Shown piece by piece: positions 42,271 to 54,054 of a stretch of DNA of 64,000 nucleotides. The notes below the pieces were generated by a model. It saw only the letters and a program-made list of their open reading frames with translations. It did no database searches and was not told the origin of the DNA. Within the stretch, counting starts at the first letter, position 1; the number at the start of each line of letters is the position of its first letter. The position numbers and the translations under genes were made by a program. The stretch is from Ophiocordyceps camponoti-saundersi (nom. inval.) (lineage: Eukaryota; Ascomycota; Sordariomycetes; Hypocreales; Ophiocordycipitaceae), in the NCBI GenBank assembly GCA_003339415.1, contig PDHQ01000198.1, positions 1-64,000 of the forward strand, written 5' to 3'.

Positions 42271-45265
42271 TTATTTTAAGTATAATTAAAAATATATTCC
42301 TTAATTATAAGAGCTTTAAGATAATAAATAAAGTATATATACTATACTTAAATAATACTTTCTTAATTAGGAAGCTATATTTTAGAAATATAGCTATATA
42401 AACTTTTAATTTTAATAAAATTACCCTTTTAAGTATATAAAGCTATTTTTTCTAACCTTATAATTTTTCCTTTTAGCTTTATAATATATATTATATAGCT
42501 TTAAGTATAGAAGTAGCTAATATTATATTTATAAAGTAATGTAAGTATTTTTATAATTTTTTTAAAAAAGCTTTCTTTACTTTATATAAGTAATAAATTT
42601 AGAATATATATTATTATTAATATATAATATAGCTATAAGGTAACGGGAAGCTATATATATAGATAAATAGCTATTAATATTATAAATAATATTCTACTAC
42701 CCTTCTTTATAATATTATTTTATTAAAGATTATATAAAGTTAAATAATATATAATAAAGCTATTTAAAAAAGCTTAAGCTTTAATCGCCTTACTTTTAAA
42801 CTTTTATATAATATTAAAAGCTATTATAGTTATTAGAATTCCTCTTAAAAAGGTATTAACTTATTAATTTTATTCTTAAAAAACTTAAAAGCTGAACTTT
42901 TTTTAATATAATAGCTATTATCTAATAAAATCTTATAAAGGCGTTTATCTTATATAAGCTATAATAAGCGCCGCTTACTCCTAGTAAGTAATATTTAATA
43001 ATATCTTAAAAATAATATTAAAGAATCTTATTAGCTTAGCTAGCAAATCCTTACTAACTATAATATTTACTTTAGTAAATTAATAAGCCTTATATTAAAA
43101 GATTTTAATAGTTTTTTTATTTACTTCTTACTTATAAAAAAGGGAAAATATATTAGAAAACTTTACTAAGATATACTTTTATAATTATATAATTATATAA
43201 TTTAAGGAATCTTATCTTGTAACGCTTTTTCTATATTTTTAACTTTATTACCTAGATTTTTAAATATTTAGTAAAATCTTTCTTCTAATAATATAATTCT
43301 TTTTATCTTCTCCTTACTTTTTTAATAAAAAAGCTATAAAAGTATATAATATTTAAAGTTTTCTTTATTAGTTTAGAGCGAGTATTAATAACTTATATAT
43401 ATATATATTAAATTATACTAGTAACTTATAAGATATTAAAGCATATACTATTTAATAAAGAGGAAAAACTAAAAGGCTTAAAAGAAAACCTTTTACTTAA
43501 TATTATTAGCTAGCTAGTAAGCTAAATTTATTATATTAGAAAACTTAATTATTATAAATATTTTTTAAAATTACGCTAGTCTTAAGCGAGAAGTACTTAT
43601 ACTTTTTATTATATATCTTATATAAAGTTTAAGTAGTTTTAGTATATATACTAATAATACTTAGCAAAAGTTTTAAAAATTAGCTAATTAACTTATTTTA
43701 TAATTATATTTTTTTACTAAATTAAATTAGTCCCTAGCTTTTTAGCTACTAAGGTAGCTTTATAATTACTATTAAGGGGTCCTTAGTTTTTTTATAATTT
43801 ACCTTATTATAGCCCCTTAACTATACTTATTATAAACCTAGCAGGGTTATTACTCTTGCCGGGGTTATGCTAGGTAGTAGGGTTAGACTATACCCCGGCT
43901 ATATAGTTAAGGTGAAAAAATACCTATACCCTCCGCTAAATTTAAATTAACTACCTCTCTTATAAGAGACTAATATTTTTAAGCGCTTAACTATTACGCT
44001 AGGAAGGTTATTAATAACTTATACTTATTATTATAAACCTTTATATTATATATAATTTTTATAAGAAGTTAAGTAAGATTTTATATATAATAGCTAAGAC
44101 TTATTAAAAATAATTAAGAAATTATAATTTAATATTAAATATATTATAATTAATTAATTAAAACTATTTATCTAAAGTGAGAGCTAAGTAATATTTAATA
44201 CTTTTAGTTTACTTATTACTGCTTCTTTTACTTATTAAGCTAAGATTCTTTTTCTTAGTATTTATAAGTTTTATATTAGCTATAAATATATTATAAAATA
44301 ACCTTTATAGCTTTTACTAACATATATATTTATAAGTTTAAAGTTATTTAAAATTATAGAAATTTTAGTAAATAAAGCTTATAGTTTAGAATAAAGAGTA
44401 TTTTTCTCTTTTTTATTTATACTACCTTATCTTTTAGAATATTATAATATCTTAAAGCTATTCTTTTCTCTAATTATTATAAAAATTATATTCTTTTACT
44501 TAAAGTAAGATTCTTATATAGTTAATATAAGTTCCTCTTAATATTTTCTATTAAAGCTTTTATAAAGGTTAAAAGTTATAATTATATATAAAATATATAT
44601 TTATTTTATATCTAATATAAAAGCTTAATATTTTATATTATTAAAATATTAATTTTTTTATTTACTTTACTTAAACGGTATTCCTTAATATTTTAATAAA
44701 GGTTTTATAGCTGCTATCTTTCTTTTTTAGCTTTTTTCTTTATATTTTTTATATATTTATTAAAATATTCTTATTAGCGTTCTTTCTTATAATTAAAATT
44801 ATAGGAATCCCCTTAGCGCTTTTTATATACTTATTAAGGTTAAGTTAATATTTCTTAGCTATCTTAAAAAAATAAAGTTTCTTTAAATAATTATAGAAAA
44901 TATTATAAATAATTAATAAATAAAAAATATTTATAATTATATTAATTATAATTAGAAGATTTTAAAATATTAAGGAAAAAGCCTTATATAGCTAAGTTAG
45001 TTTTATAAAATTATTTTAACTTGTAAATTTAATAATAGTTATTAAGATGTCTATAAATTTAGGGATAAAATTACTAAATATTTACCTATTATTATAAATT
45101 AAAGTCTAGAGTATATCTTAAGTTTTTTTCCGTTTTTAAATATTATTAAAAGTTTAATAAAGGTAATTAAAAAAATCTTTAAAGTATCTTTTTCTATTAA
45201 AGCTATTAAATTATTAAAAAGCTAATATTATTTATATTTTATCTTTAGGAAGATAGTTTAGAACT
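42271..45265. other. RIP-saturated DNA, unclassified
   Basis: No match to the other families was found beyond 42270. A GC-retaining patch lies at 43.80-43.95 kb. No gene seen. Confidence 0.3.
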
Positions 45266-46622
45266 TATACTTTAATATAATTTATATTTCTAGCTTTATT
45301 TTAAAGCTTATTAATATTATATTAGTAAATTAATTAGCTTATAAAAAAGTAAAAGAAATTTAGAGAATTATCTTACTTTTGTTATAGCTTTTTTTACTTA
45401 GCGAGGGCTATATTAATTTAAGCTTAGTTAGGTTTAGCTTTAATATAATTTAGCCTAATAATATCTATTAATAATATTTCCTTAAAAGCTTCTATATATA
45501 CCGCTATAAGTTTTTAAATATATTCTATTTCTTTTATTATAAGGAAAGTTATAGCTTATTATTAAATAATAATTTATACTTTTTAAAATATAGCTTACGA
45601 CTTTACTTCCTTATTTAGAAGAGAATTATTAGCTTACTTTTTAAAAGTTTATTTTATATATTTTAAAACTTATTAATAATATTTTTTTTTATTTTTATTA
45701 CCTACTATATTACTTATATTTATTATTCTAATTACTAAACTTATAACTTTTACTATAAAAGCTATTAATATTTATTAAAGCTAGCTTAAAACTATTAAAG
45801 CTTTTTTATTTAATCTTATTAGTTAGCTATTTTATTTTAATTTAATTTAATTAATCTAATAAATTTATTAATATTAAAAATATAAGTAAAAGTTTATAAA
45901 AAAGATATATAATTTTATTAAGAGATTAGTTAAAAAGATATTTATTTACTAAGCTATATATAATAATAATTATATATAGAAAGCTTTTAAGGAAGCCGTA
46001 CTCTAGCGTGCTAAATAGCTCTTTATACCGCTCTTTTCTTTAAGGCCTATTTGCCTTCCTATTTAACTATCTTTTCCATTCCGTTCTATTTAATCTTTCT
46101 ACTATAAGCTTCTAAGCTAAATAGCGATAGCCTAATTATTTAATTATAAAGCTAATCTATAAGTTTAATATTTAAGTTTATAATTTAAATATAATATAAG
46201 GGCTAAACTTTAATAATATATTTTATATAAGCTTCTCTTATATAAACTAGCACTAGTAATATATAATAAAAAGCTTTTAACTAGCTTTATATTTCTTATA
46301 AAATAAAGTTCTTTTTATAATTAATATTATATTATTTAGTTTAATATATTAACTATATAAGTAAGTTTTTATAAAAAAAAATAAGTTTATTCTTTTTTAT
46401 TTTTAATAATATTATAATTTTAAGCTTATTAGAATATTTATTATAAAATTAAAGTTTAATTCCCTAAGCTATAAGGGAGCTTTTTATTCTTTTAGCTTTA
46501 ATCTTTTTAAAAGCTATTAAAAAGTTTATTAACGCTTTTATAAAGCTTTACGCTAATATAATAAATATTAATTTAATTTATTTTATACTCTTATTTCCTT
46601 AGCTAGCTTAAGGAGGGGGCTA
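45266..46622 (-). mobile_element. Interior of the reverse TRIM-family element, partly diverged
   Basis: The part nearest the LTR (46220-46622) aligns with 26955-27360: shared blocks include AAAAGCTCCCTTATAGCTTA and AAAACTTACTTATATAG. Beyond that I could not follow the match and saw no second LTR at the expected place, so the element is truncated, rearranged or a longer relative. The left limit is only the expected length. Confidence 0.45.
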
Positions 46623-46833
46623 TATAAGGGATTAGTTTATAACTAATTATAGCTATAAAAAGGGGTTTATAGTAACTATATCTAAGTCTTTCTAATAGCG
46701 CTTAGTTATTACGCGGGGTATATAGCTACCTTAAGAGGGGGGCTTCTCTCCCCTTTCCTTCCTCTTCTTAATAGCTTTAATTATCCTTTACTTTAGCTTA
46801 TACTAGTATTATACTTATAGTAAGACCTTTATA
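46623..46833 (-). repeat. 210-bp-family LTR, reverse orientation, with adjoining interior
   Basis: Reverse complement starts TATAAAGG and ends CCCTTATA. It continues into the same primer-binding-site motif (46615-46622) and into sequence similar to 26955-27360 down to about 46.2 kb, so this is the 5' end of an element on the minus strand, not a solo LTR. Confidence 0.87.
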
Positions 46834-46849
46834 ATAGTTTATGCTTAAT

Positions 46850-46960
46850 ACTGCTAACTTTTAATTTAATTTAAGGATAATTATTTATCTAAGATAGGGG
46901 GAGGGGTGCGTGCTAATTTATACTTATAGCCGTACTAATTATGCCTTCCGTGGCAGATAA
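46850..46960 (+). mobile_element. Partly RIP-mutated left-arm fragment of the foldback element
   Basis: Matches the left arm of 48231-48353 (TTAAGGATAATTATTTATC, then a G-run, then GCCGTACTAATTATGCC and CCGTGGCAG). It is less mutated than the copy at 47.2 kb, and sits next to the reverse 210-bp LTR at 46623-46833. Confidence 0.7.
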
Positions 46961-47201
46961 AAAGCCGCGTCACCTAACACTTAAGAAAGCTTTAAATAGC
47001 TATAAAAGAAAGTAAAGTAAGATAACTAAAAGATAAATAACTTTAGTTAAATTATATATATAAAGTTGAAAAAGGCCTTATACTTTTATTTATAGCTAAG
47101 TCTTATATATAACTTAAGGATAACTAACTTAAGTTATATAACCTTTTTATATTATTAGTAGCAGGGCGTTATACTTGCTTACTAAGCTAGAAAGAAAGAA
47201 T

Positions 47202-47345
47202 AGTGCCTTAAATAGCAGAATAATTATACTTAATTTAACCTAAGGATAATAATCTATCTAAAAAGGGGGGAGGGGTCGTGCTAATTTAAGCCCTTAGCTA
47301 TACTAATTATACTTTTAATAGTATAGCGTTATATTTACTTATTAA
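47202..47345 (+). mobile_element. RIP-mutated half copy of the foldback element
   Basis: Aligns with 48231-48370 (left arm plus spacer), including the AGAAAGAAT just before it, with transitions such as CGTGCT to TATACT and CATGGCAG to AATAGTAT. The right arm is absent. The 40 bases before it (47161-47190) repeat the spacer, which suggests tandem half-units. Confidence 0.75.
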
Positions 47346-47465
47346 ATTTATTATAAATAATATAAATAAAGGGGAATTTTATTAATTAATTTATAAAAGC
47401 TTTATTAAAGCACTATATAACTAGTAGAAAGCTTTTATAAGTAATAGAAAATATAAGGTATTTAA

Positions 47466-47942
47466 GCTATTATAAAGCTATTATAAAGCTATTATAAAGC
47501 TATTATAAAGCTATTATAAAACTATTATAAAGCTATTATAAAGCTATTATAAAACTATTATAAAACTATTATAAAGCTATTATAAAGCTATTATAAAGCT
47601 ATTATAAAGCTATTATAAAGCTATTATAAAGCTATTATAAAGCTATTATAAAGCTATTATAAAGCTATTATAAAGCTATTATAAAGCTATTATAAAGCTA
47701 TTATAAAGCTATTATAAAGCTATTATAAAGCTATTATAAGGCTATTATAAAGCTATTATAAAGCTATTATAAAGCTATTATAAGGCTATTATAAAGCTAT
47801 TATAAAGCTATTATAAGGCTATTATAAAGCTATTATAAAGCTATTATAAAGCTATTATAAGGCTATTATAAGGCTATTATAAAGCTATTATAAGGCTATT
47901 ATAAAGCTATTATAAGGCTATTATAAGGCTATTATAAGGCTA
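47466..47942. repeat. 11-bp minisatellite, about 43 units
   Basis: Tandem units of TATAAAGCTAT with A/G variants at two positions (AAGGCT, AAAACT). It forms the edge between the RIP-mutated block and the transition into the gene island. Confidence 0.95.
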
Positions 47943-48230
47943 AAAAATATATAGAAGAAGCTAGCAAGTCGAGCAACGCTCGAGGCTATAAAAAGGTTAA
48001 AAAAGAAGGCTATCTTAAAGTAAAAGAGGTAAAAGGCCCCTAAGGGCAGCGGCGTCGGTAGCCGGGCTCGCAAGCAGTCGTTATCAGCGCCGGAGGCGTT
48101 ATTGCGGGCGGTAGGCAAAGGTAGCAGCGGCAGCGGCAGGCGGAGGCAGATTAGACATTATCGTGATTAAAGGAGAGGTCGTCGCTACGGGCCTATAGGC
48201 CCCCTATCTCGGTCACTAGAAAGAAAGAAT
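47943..48230. other. Transition zone, mixed composition, no gene seen
   Basis: GC-rich stretches (48040-48150, with repeated GGCAGCGGCAG-like motifs) next to AT-rich ones; CA and TG reappear here. A 65-codon reverse-strand frame (48118 to 47921) runs into the minisatellite and ends in Phe/Ile-rich sequence; I regard it as accidental. Confidence 0.6.
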
Positions 48231-48539
48231 AGTGCCTTAAACGGCAGAATAGTCGTGCTTAATTTGACCTAAGGATGATGATCTGTCTAGAAAGGGGGGG
48301 AGGGGTCGTGCCAATTTATGCCCCCGGCCGTACTAATCGTGCCTTCCATGGCAGGGCGTCATGCCTGCCCACCAGGGCCACCAGTACCTACTTCTGCCAC
48401 GGAAGGCACGATTAGTACGGCCGCGGGTACAAATTGTCACGACCCCCCTCCCCCCTTTCTACCTAGGTAGACAGATGATTAGGCACCCAGGTATCCTTAG
48501 GTCAAATTGAGCACGACCATTTTGCTGCTTTGAGGCACT
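48231..48539. mobile_element. Foldback (MITE-like) element, 309 bp, not RIP-mutated
   Basis: Two long inverted arms, 48231-48353 and 48394-48539, start AGTGCCT and end AGGCACT, around a 40-bp spacer that holds a smaller inverted repeat (GGCAGG/GCCTGCC). The right arm has about 20 extra bases near 48460-48490. No coding frame, so it would depend on a transposase elsewhere. No clear target duplication. It lies about 465 bp upstream of the myosin ATG and keeps normal CA/TG content. Confidence 0.8.
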
Positions 48540-49004
48540 TATCCATTTTTCCTGGTATCTACCAGGTACGTATCTAGCGGTATCCAGTAGCCTCAAGGCC
48601 CAAGGACCGCACTCTAGCATAAGTCACTCGCCCGCATGCCCCTTAATCCAAGCAAATTGTACATGCATATCCGTACATGCCTACTACCTACCTAGGTACC
48701 TACCCACCCACCAGGGCCACCTCGCTTTAGCCAGCCTACGACAGTTCCCAACTCCCTTTATCGTGTCTGTCTCCTCTACCCTTCTCCCCAAACCAATCTG
48801 CCTTTGTAGGGCGCCACCACACGCGCTCTACCCCTTTCTTTCATCAGCTCAATCAACTGGGTCCAACACTGTCCGTCCGATTGGCCTCTCGTCCATGACT
48901 GCTTCGCGCAAGAATCGACCGTACCCTTTCCCTCTTTAAAACTCCCCTCATCACTTGCATGCACCAACGTCACCCTGGCGTTTGTTCTAGCAACTTCACC
49001 CCCC
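48540..49004 (+). promoter_or_regulatory. Promoter and 5' untranslated region of the myosin V gene
   Basis: The DNA between the foldback element and the ATG is not RIP-mutated. It holds pyrimidine-rich tracts (about 48744-48793 and 48921-48952), common near transcription starts in filamentous fungi, a CCAAT box in reverse (ATTGG, 48880-48884) and a weak TTTAAA at about 48935. The start context is CACCCCCCATGG. The transcription start cannot be placed from sequence alone. Several short reverse-strand frames here look accidental. Confidence 0.6.
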
Positions 49005-52000
49005 ATGGCATCGACCTACGAGGTTGGCACGAGAGCTTGGCAGCCTGATCCTTCATTGGGATGGATAGCCTCTGAACTTGTCAACAAAACCATCGATGGT
49101 AGCAAAGCGAAACTCGTTTTCAAGCTTGACAATGGCGAGGTACCTATGTCATACTCACCGAATCTATTTCGCGAAAACTTCTCAAGCTAATCACTCGGTT
49201 GTTGAACTGTGCAGTCCAAGACAATCGAGGTGTCTGCCGAGGCACTGCAGACCGGCTCGGATGCGCTGCTACCGCCTCTGATGAACCCTTCCATGCTAGA
49301 AGCAAGTGACGACCTTACGAACCTCTCCCACCTCAACGAGCCTGCAGGTATGATTTCCCTGCTTCGCTCTCTGCCAAGCGACCATACTATCCTACGAACT
49401 GGCGTTAACCACAGTGATTCTGCGTACAGTGTTACAGGCTATCCGACTGCGCTACTTGCAGAAAGAGATTTACACTTACAGTGGCATTGTTCTCATCGCT
49501 ACCAACCCGTTCGCACGAGTTGACTCTCTCTATGTTCCTGGCATGGTTCAAGTTTACGCCGGAAAGCAGAGGGCTACACAGGCGCCGCATCTGTTTGCTA
49601 TAGCTGAGGAGGCTTTCATGTGCGTTGGACCAAGATACGAATGAAGAAAAATTGTGCTGACGAGGAAGCAGGGACATGATCCGGGATAGTAAGAATCAGA
49701 CTATTGTTGTGTCCGGGGAGTCGGGCGCCGGCAAAACCGTCAGTGCGAAATACATTATGCGTTATTTCGCTACCAGGGAATCCCCAGACAATCCGGGTGC
49801 GCGCTCCAAGAGAGGAGCGGAGTCAATGAGCGAAACCGAGGAGCAGATCCTGGCTACCAACCCCATCATGGAGGCATTCGGCAATGCTAAGACCACCCGC
49901 AATGATAATTCGTCTAGGTTTGGCAAGTACATCGAAATCATGTTCGATAAGCAGACCAATATTATCGGAGCCAAGATTCGCACGTATCTCCTTGAACGCT
50001 CACGACTAGTATTCCAGCCACTCAAGGAACGAAATTACCATATTTTCTATCAGCTCGCCGCTGGTGCATCTGATGAACAGCGTCGAACGCTCGACCTTCT
50101 TCCCGTGGAACAGTTCGAGTACCTGAACCAAGGCGACTGTCCAACCATTGACGGGGTGGACGACAAGGCCGAATTTGAGTCAACCAAGAAGTCTCTTCAC
50201 ACGATTGGCGTATCAGAGATCAAGCAGGCAGACATATTTAAGCTGCTCGCCGGACTTTTACACTTGGGCAATGTTAAAATCACAGCTTCACGCAACGATA
50301 GCGTGCTAGCCCCGACTGAGCCGTCGTTGGAGAAAGCCTGTAACATCCTCGGTGTGGACGCCACCGACTTTGCGAAGTGGATTGTCAAGAAACAACTTAT
50401 CACCCGAGGCGAAAAAATAACTTCAAATTTGAGTCAGGCTCAGGCGGTGGTAGTGCGTGATTCTGTGGCCAAATTTGTCTACTCCAGCTTATTCGACTGG
50501 CTGGTCGACGTAATCAACAGCAGCCTGGCAACTGAGGAGGTTCTGAACCGGGTCTCCTCGTTTATTGGCGTCTTGGACATTTACGGCTTCGAACACTTCG
50601 CGAAGAACTCATTTGAACAGTTCTGTATCAACTATGCAAACGAGAAGCTGCAGCAGGAGTTCAACCAGCATGTATTCAAGCTGGAGCAGGAAGAGTACCT
50701 CAGGGAGCAAATTGATTGGACATTTATTGACTTTTCCGACAACCAGCCTTGCATTGATCTCATCGAAGGTAAAATGGGCATTCTATCACTGCTGGATGAG
50801 GAGTCGCGGCTCCCCATGGGGTCGGATGACCAGTTTGTCACGAAACTTCACCACAATTTCGCATCCGACAAGCAGCACAAATTTTTCAAGAAGCCTAGAT
50901 TTGGGAAGTCGGCATTCACAGTCTGCCACTATGCAGTGGATGTGACGTACGAGTCTGAGGGCTTCATCGAGAAGAACAGAGATACTGTTCCTGACGAACA
51001 CATGGCTATTTTGCGGGCCACGACCAATTCATTTCTCAAACAGGTGCTGGAAGCAGCGTCTGCTGTCAGGGAAAAGGATGTTGCTTCAGCATCTTCCAAT
51101 GCTGTGAAGCCAGCGGCTGGGCGGAAGATAGGCGTCGCTGTGAATAGAAAACCAACACTCGGTGGAATATTTCGGTCCTCGCTGATTGAACTTATGAACA
51201 CCATCAACAACACGGATGTTCACTACATCCGATGCATCAAGCCCAACGAGGCCAAGGAGGCTTGGCGATTTGAGGGTCCCATGGTCCTCAGCCAACTGCG
51301 CGCATGCGGCGTCCTGGAGACAGTACGCATCAGCTGCGCCGGGTACCCGACTCGTTGGACATATGAAGAGTTTGCCCTCAGATACTACATGCTTGTCCCC
51401 TCGAGTCAATGGACCTCAGAAATCCGCCAAATGGCCAACGCCATCCTGACCAAGGCGCTGGGCACGAGCACCGGCAAAGGCCTCGATAAGTATCAGCTGG
51501 GCCTGACCAAGATTTTTTTTCGGGCTGGCATGCTCGCCTTTTTGGAGAATTTGCGCACCAGTCGCCTTAATGCCTGTGCCATTCTCATTCAAAAGAACTT
51601 GAGGGCTAAGTTTTACCGACGTCGCTATCTAGCAGCCCGCGAGTCCGTTATCCGCACACAGGCCATTGTCAGGGCCTACATGGCGAGAAAGCGAGCCCAG
51701 GGGTTGCGCACCACGAAAGCCGCCACTACAATCCAAAGAGTCTGGCGCGGTCAGAAGCAGCGTCGCAAGTACCAAGCCATCAGAAAGGATATGGTTTTGT
51801 TTGAGTCGGCTGCCAAGGGCTATCTGCGGAGAAAACAGATCATGGAAACTCGAGTGGGCAACGCTGCGCTCGTCATACAGCGAGCTTGGAGGACGCGAAC
51901 GCAATTGCGGTCTTGGAGACAGTACCGTCGAAAGGTCGTTCTGATTCAGAGCTTGTGGCGTGGTAAGAGTGCTCGCAGGGAGTACAAGACAATTCGCGAA

Positions 52001-54054
52001 GAGGCCCGAGACCTAAAGCAGATCTCGTATAAGCTGGAGAACAAAGTTGTCGAGCTCACACAGTCTCTGGGATCCATGAAAGAAAAGAATAAGAACCTCG
52101 CGTCACAGGTTGAGAATTACGAGGGTCAAATCAAGTCGTGGAAAAATCGCCACAACGCCCTGGAAGCACGAACCAAGGAGCTGCAGACAGAGGCAAATCA
52201 GGCAGGAATAGCTGTCGCCAAGCTTCAAGTTATGGAAGACGAAATGAAGAAACTTCAGCAAGCTTTCGATGAGTCGGCCATTAGCATAAAGCGCATGCAA
52301 GAAGAAGAGAAGGAGCTCCGCGAGTCCTTACGCGTGACTAACTCTGAACTAGGTACAGCAAGGCAGACCAGTAGTGAGCGAGAGAAGGACAATATCAGTC
52401 TCCGACAAGAGCTCGAGGCTCTACGAGACGCACTGGAGGCTGCCAAGAGGAGTGCGCCGATCAACGGGGATCTCGCCAATGGAGCTGCGACTCCTGCAGT
52501 TGCCTCTGGACTCATTAACCTGGTATCCTCGAAGAAGCCCAAGCGCAGGAGTGCGGGAGCGGAACCGCGAGACCTGGATCGCTTCAGCGGAGCATACAAT
52601 CCTCGCCCTGTCTCGATGGCTGTAACCAACACGGCTCATCGACAAAACTTGTCGGGCACAACATATATCCCTGGAGTTGACAACATCGAGATGGAGCTAG
52701 AGAGTCTCCTTGCCGACGAGGATGGCCTTAACGAAGAAGTGACGATGGGTCTTATCCGCAATCTCAGGATACCCTCACCGAGCACTACTCCTCCGCCCTC
52801 GGATAAGGAAGTTCTGTTTCCATCTTACCTGATCAACTTGGTCACGTCTGAGATGTGGAATAACGGCTTTGTGAAAGAGTCAGAGAGGTTCCTGGCCAAT
52901 GTGATGCAGTCGATTCAGCAGGAAGTGATGCAGCATGACGGCGATGAAGCTATCAATCCCGGCGCTTTCTGGCTATCTAACGTCCATGAGATGCTTTCTT
53001 TCGTGTTCCTAGCGGAGGATTGGTACGAAACCCAGAAGACGGACAATTACGAATATGATAGACTTTTGGAGATTGTCAAGCACGATCTCGAGAGTCTGGA
53101 GTTCAACATTTACCATACGTGGATGAAGGTACTGAAGAAGAAGCTGCACAAGATGATCATCCCAGCAATTATCGAGTCTCAGTCTCTGCCAGGCTTTATC
53201 ACGAATGAGAGCAACCGCTTCCTCGGCAAGCTTTTGCAATCAAACACAGCACCGGCCTACAGCATGGATAATTTGTTAAGTCTTCTGAACAGTGTCTTCC
53301 GTGCGATGAAAGCTTTCTATCTTGAGGACTCTATCATCACGCAGACAGTCACCGAGCTTCTGAGACTCGTGGGCGTGACGGCATTCAATGATCTGCTCAT
53401 GCGTCGTAACTTCCTCTCATGGAAGCGCGGCTTGCAAATTAACTACAACATCACTCGGATCGAGGAATGGTGCAAGAGCCACGACATGCCAGAAGGCACC
53501 CTGCAACTGGAACATTTGATGCAGGCAACGAAACTTCTTCAGCTCAAGAAGGCCACGCTGAATGACATTGAGATTATTCAGGACATTTGCTGGATGTTGT
53601 CTCCGAATCAGATTCAGAAACTGTTGAACCAGTATTTGGTGGCAGATTACGAGCAGCCAATCAACGGTGAGATTATGAAAGCGGTTGCATCGCGGGTCAC
53701 GGAGAAAAGCGACGTACTTCTTCTTCAAGCAGTAGATATGGATGACAGTGGACCGTATGAGATTGCCGAACCCCGGTCTATCACAGCGCTCGAGACATAC
53801 ACCCCTTCATGTGAGTAACACCTCATCGCGGATTGTTACAGTCGACAAAAGGCTTCATGGGACTGACATGTGAAACTTGTATAGGGCTGCAAACGCCGCG
53901 GCTAAAACGCCTGGCCGAGATCGTTTCGGCACAGGCCATTGCTCAGCAAGAAAAGCTAGATTACGTTGGTGGTGATGGCTACGACGGTCACGACGCTCTG
54001 ACCGAGGCTGATGAGGCAAGTGCCGAAGCAGCAGCAGCCGCACCGGAGCATTGA
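49005..54054 (+). CDS. Class V myosin heavy chain (fungal Myo2/MyoE type), five exons, 1588 aa
   Basis: Actin-based motor that moves secretory vesicles and organelles to the hyphal tip. Exons: 49005-49139, 49215-49347, 49430-49619, 49672-53810, 53885-54054; total 4767 nt, an exact multiple of three. Seen in the protein: N-terminal SH3-like segment (about 1-65), motor domain (about 70-775) with P-loop GESGAGKT (168-175), switch I NDNSSRFGK (230-238), switch II DIYGFEHF (455-462) and a Glu at the TEDS position (about 582, SEGF) as usual in class V; six IQ motifs (about 785-925) for calmodulin/light chains; coiled coil (about 930-1080) for dimerisation; linker; globular cargo-binding tail with DIL domain (about 1200-1525) and the fungal ending WLQTPRLKRLAEIV, then an Ala/Glu-rich tail. 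Length matches fungal MyoV (about 1570-1590). ATG chosen because MASTYEVGTRAW is the family N-terminus. No frameshift or stop; base composition is balanced, unlike its flanks. The paralogous class is excluded by six IQs plus DIL. Confidence 0.97.
49140..49214 (+). other. Intron 1 of the myosin V gene (75 nt, phase 0)
   Basis: GTACCT donor, GTGCAG acceptor, branch-point-like GCTAATC about 25 nt before the acceptor. Splicing joins ...LDNGE to SKTIEVS..., as in fungal MyoV. Read-through meets a TAA at about 49188-49190. Confidence 0.93.
49348..49429 (+). other. Intron 2 of the myosin V gene (82 nt, phase 1)
   Basis: GTATGA donor, GTACAG acceptor, branch-like GTTAAC at about 49404. Splicing restores NEPA-V-LQAIRLRYLQKE, the conserved start of the motor core. 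Confidence 0.93.
49620..49671 (+). other. Intron 3 of the myosin V gene (52 nt, phase 2)
   Basis: GTGCGT donor, AAGCAG acceptor, branch-like GTGCTGACG. Splicing gives AEEAFMDMIRDSKNQ just before the P-loop. An in-frame ATG at 49676 lies just after it but is internal to the protein, not the start. Confidence 0.93.
53811..53884 (+). other. Intron 4 of the myosin V gene (74 nt, phase 1)
   Basis: GTGAGT donor, TATAG acceptor, branch-like ACTGACATG. Splicing creates the conserved Trp of TPS-W-LQTPRLKRLAEIV. Without splicing the frame ends at TAA 53816-53818 and loses the last 56 residues, so an unspliced form would lack the C-terminal tail helix. Confidence 0.9.

Noticed and set aside
42900..42960. 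Copia-type protease or RT motif on the minus strand
   Set aside because: The apparent DSG-like reading requires codon changes that RIP cannot make.
47466..47942. CRISPR-like array
   Set aside because: Units are 11 bp with no spacers; eukaryotic minisatellite.
47921..48118. 65-codon reverse-strand frame
   Set aside because: Ends in the 11-bp minisatellite, Phe/Ile-rich, no motif.
48776..49006. 76-codon reverse-strand frame over the myosin promoter
   Set aside because: Overlaps promoter and start codon on the opposite strand; no family features.
49676..53818. Myosin as a single 1380-codon exon starting at 49676
   Set aside because: This would lack the N-terminus; three upstream exons with good splice sites restore the family sequence, and a 3' intron restores the conserved end.
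53833..54054. Separate 73-codon gene after the myosin
   Set aside because: Its second half is the last myosin exon; the first part is intron.
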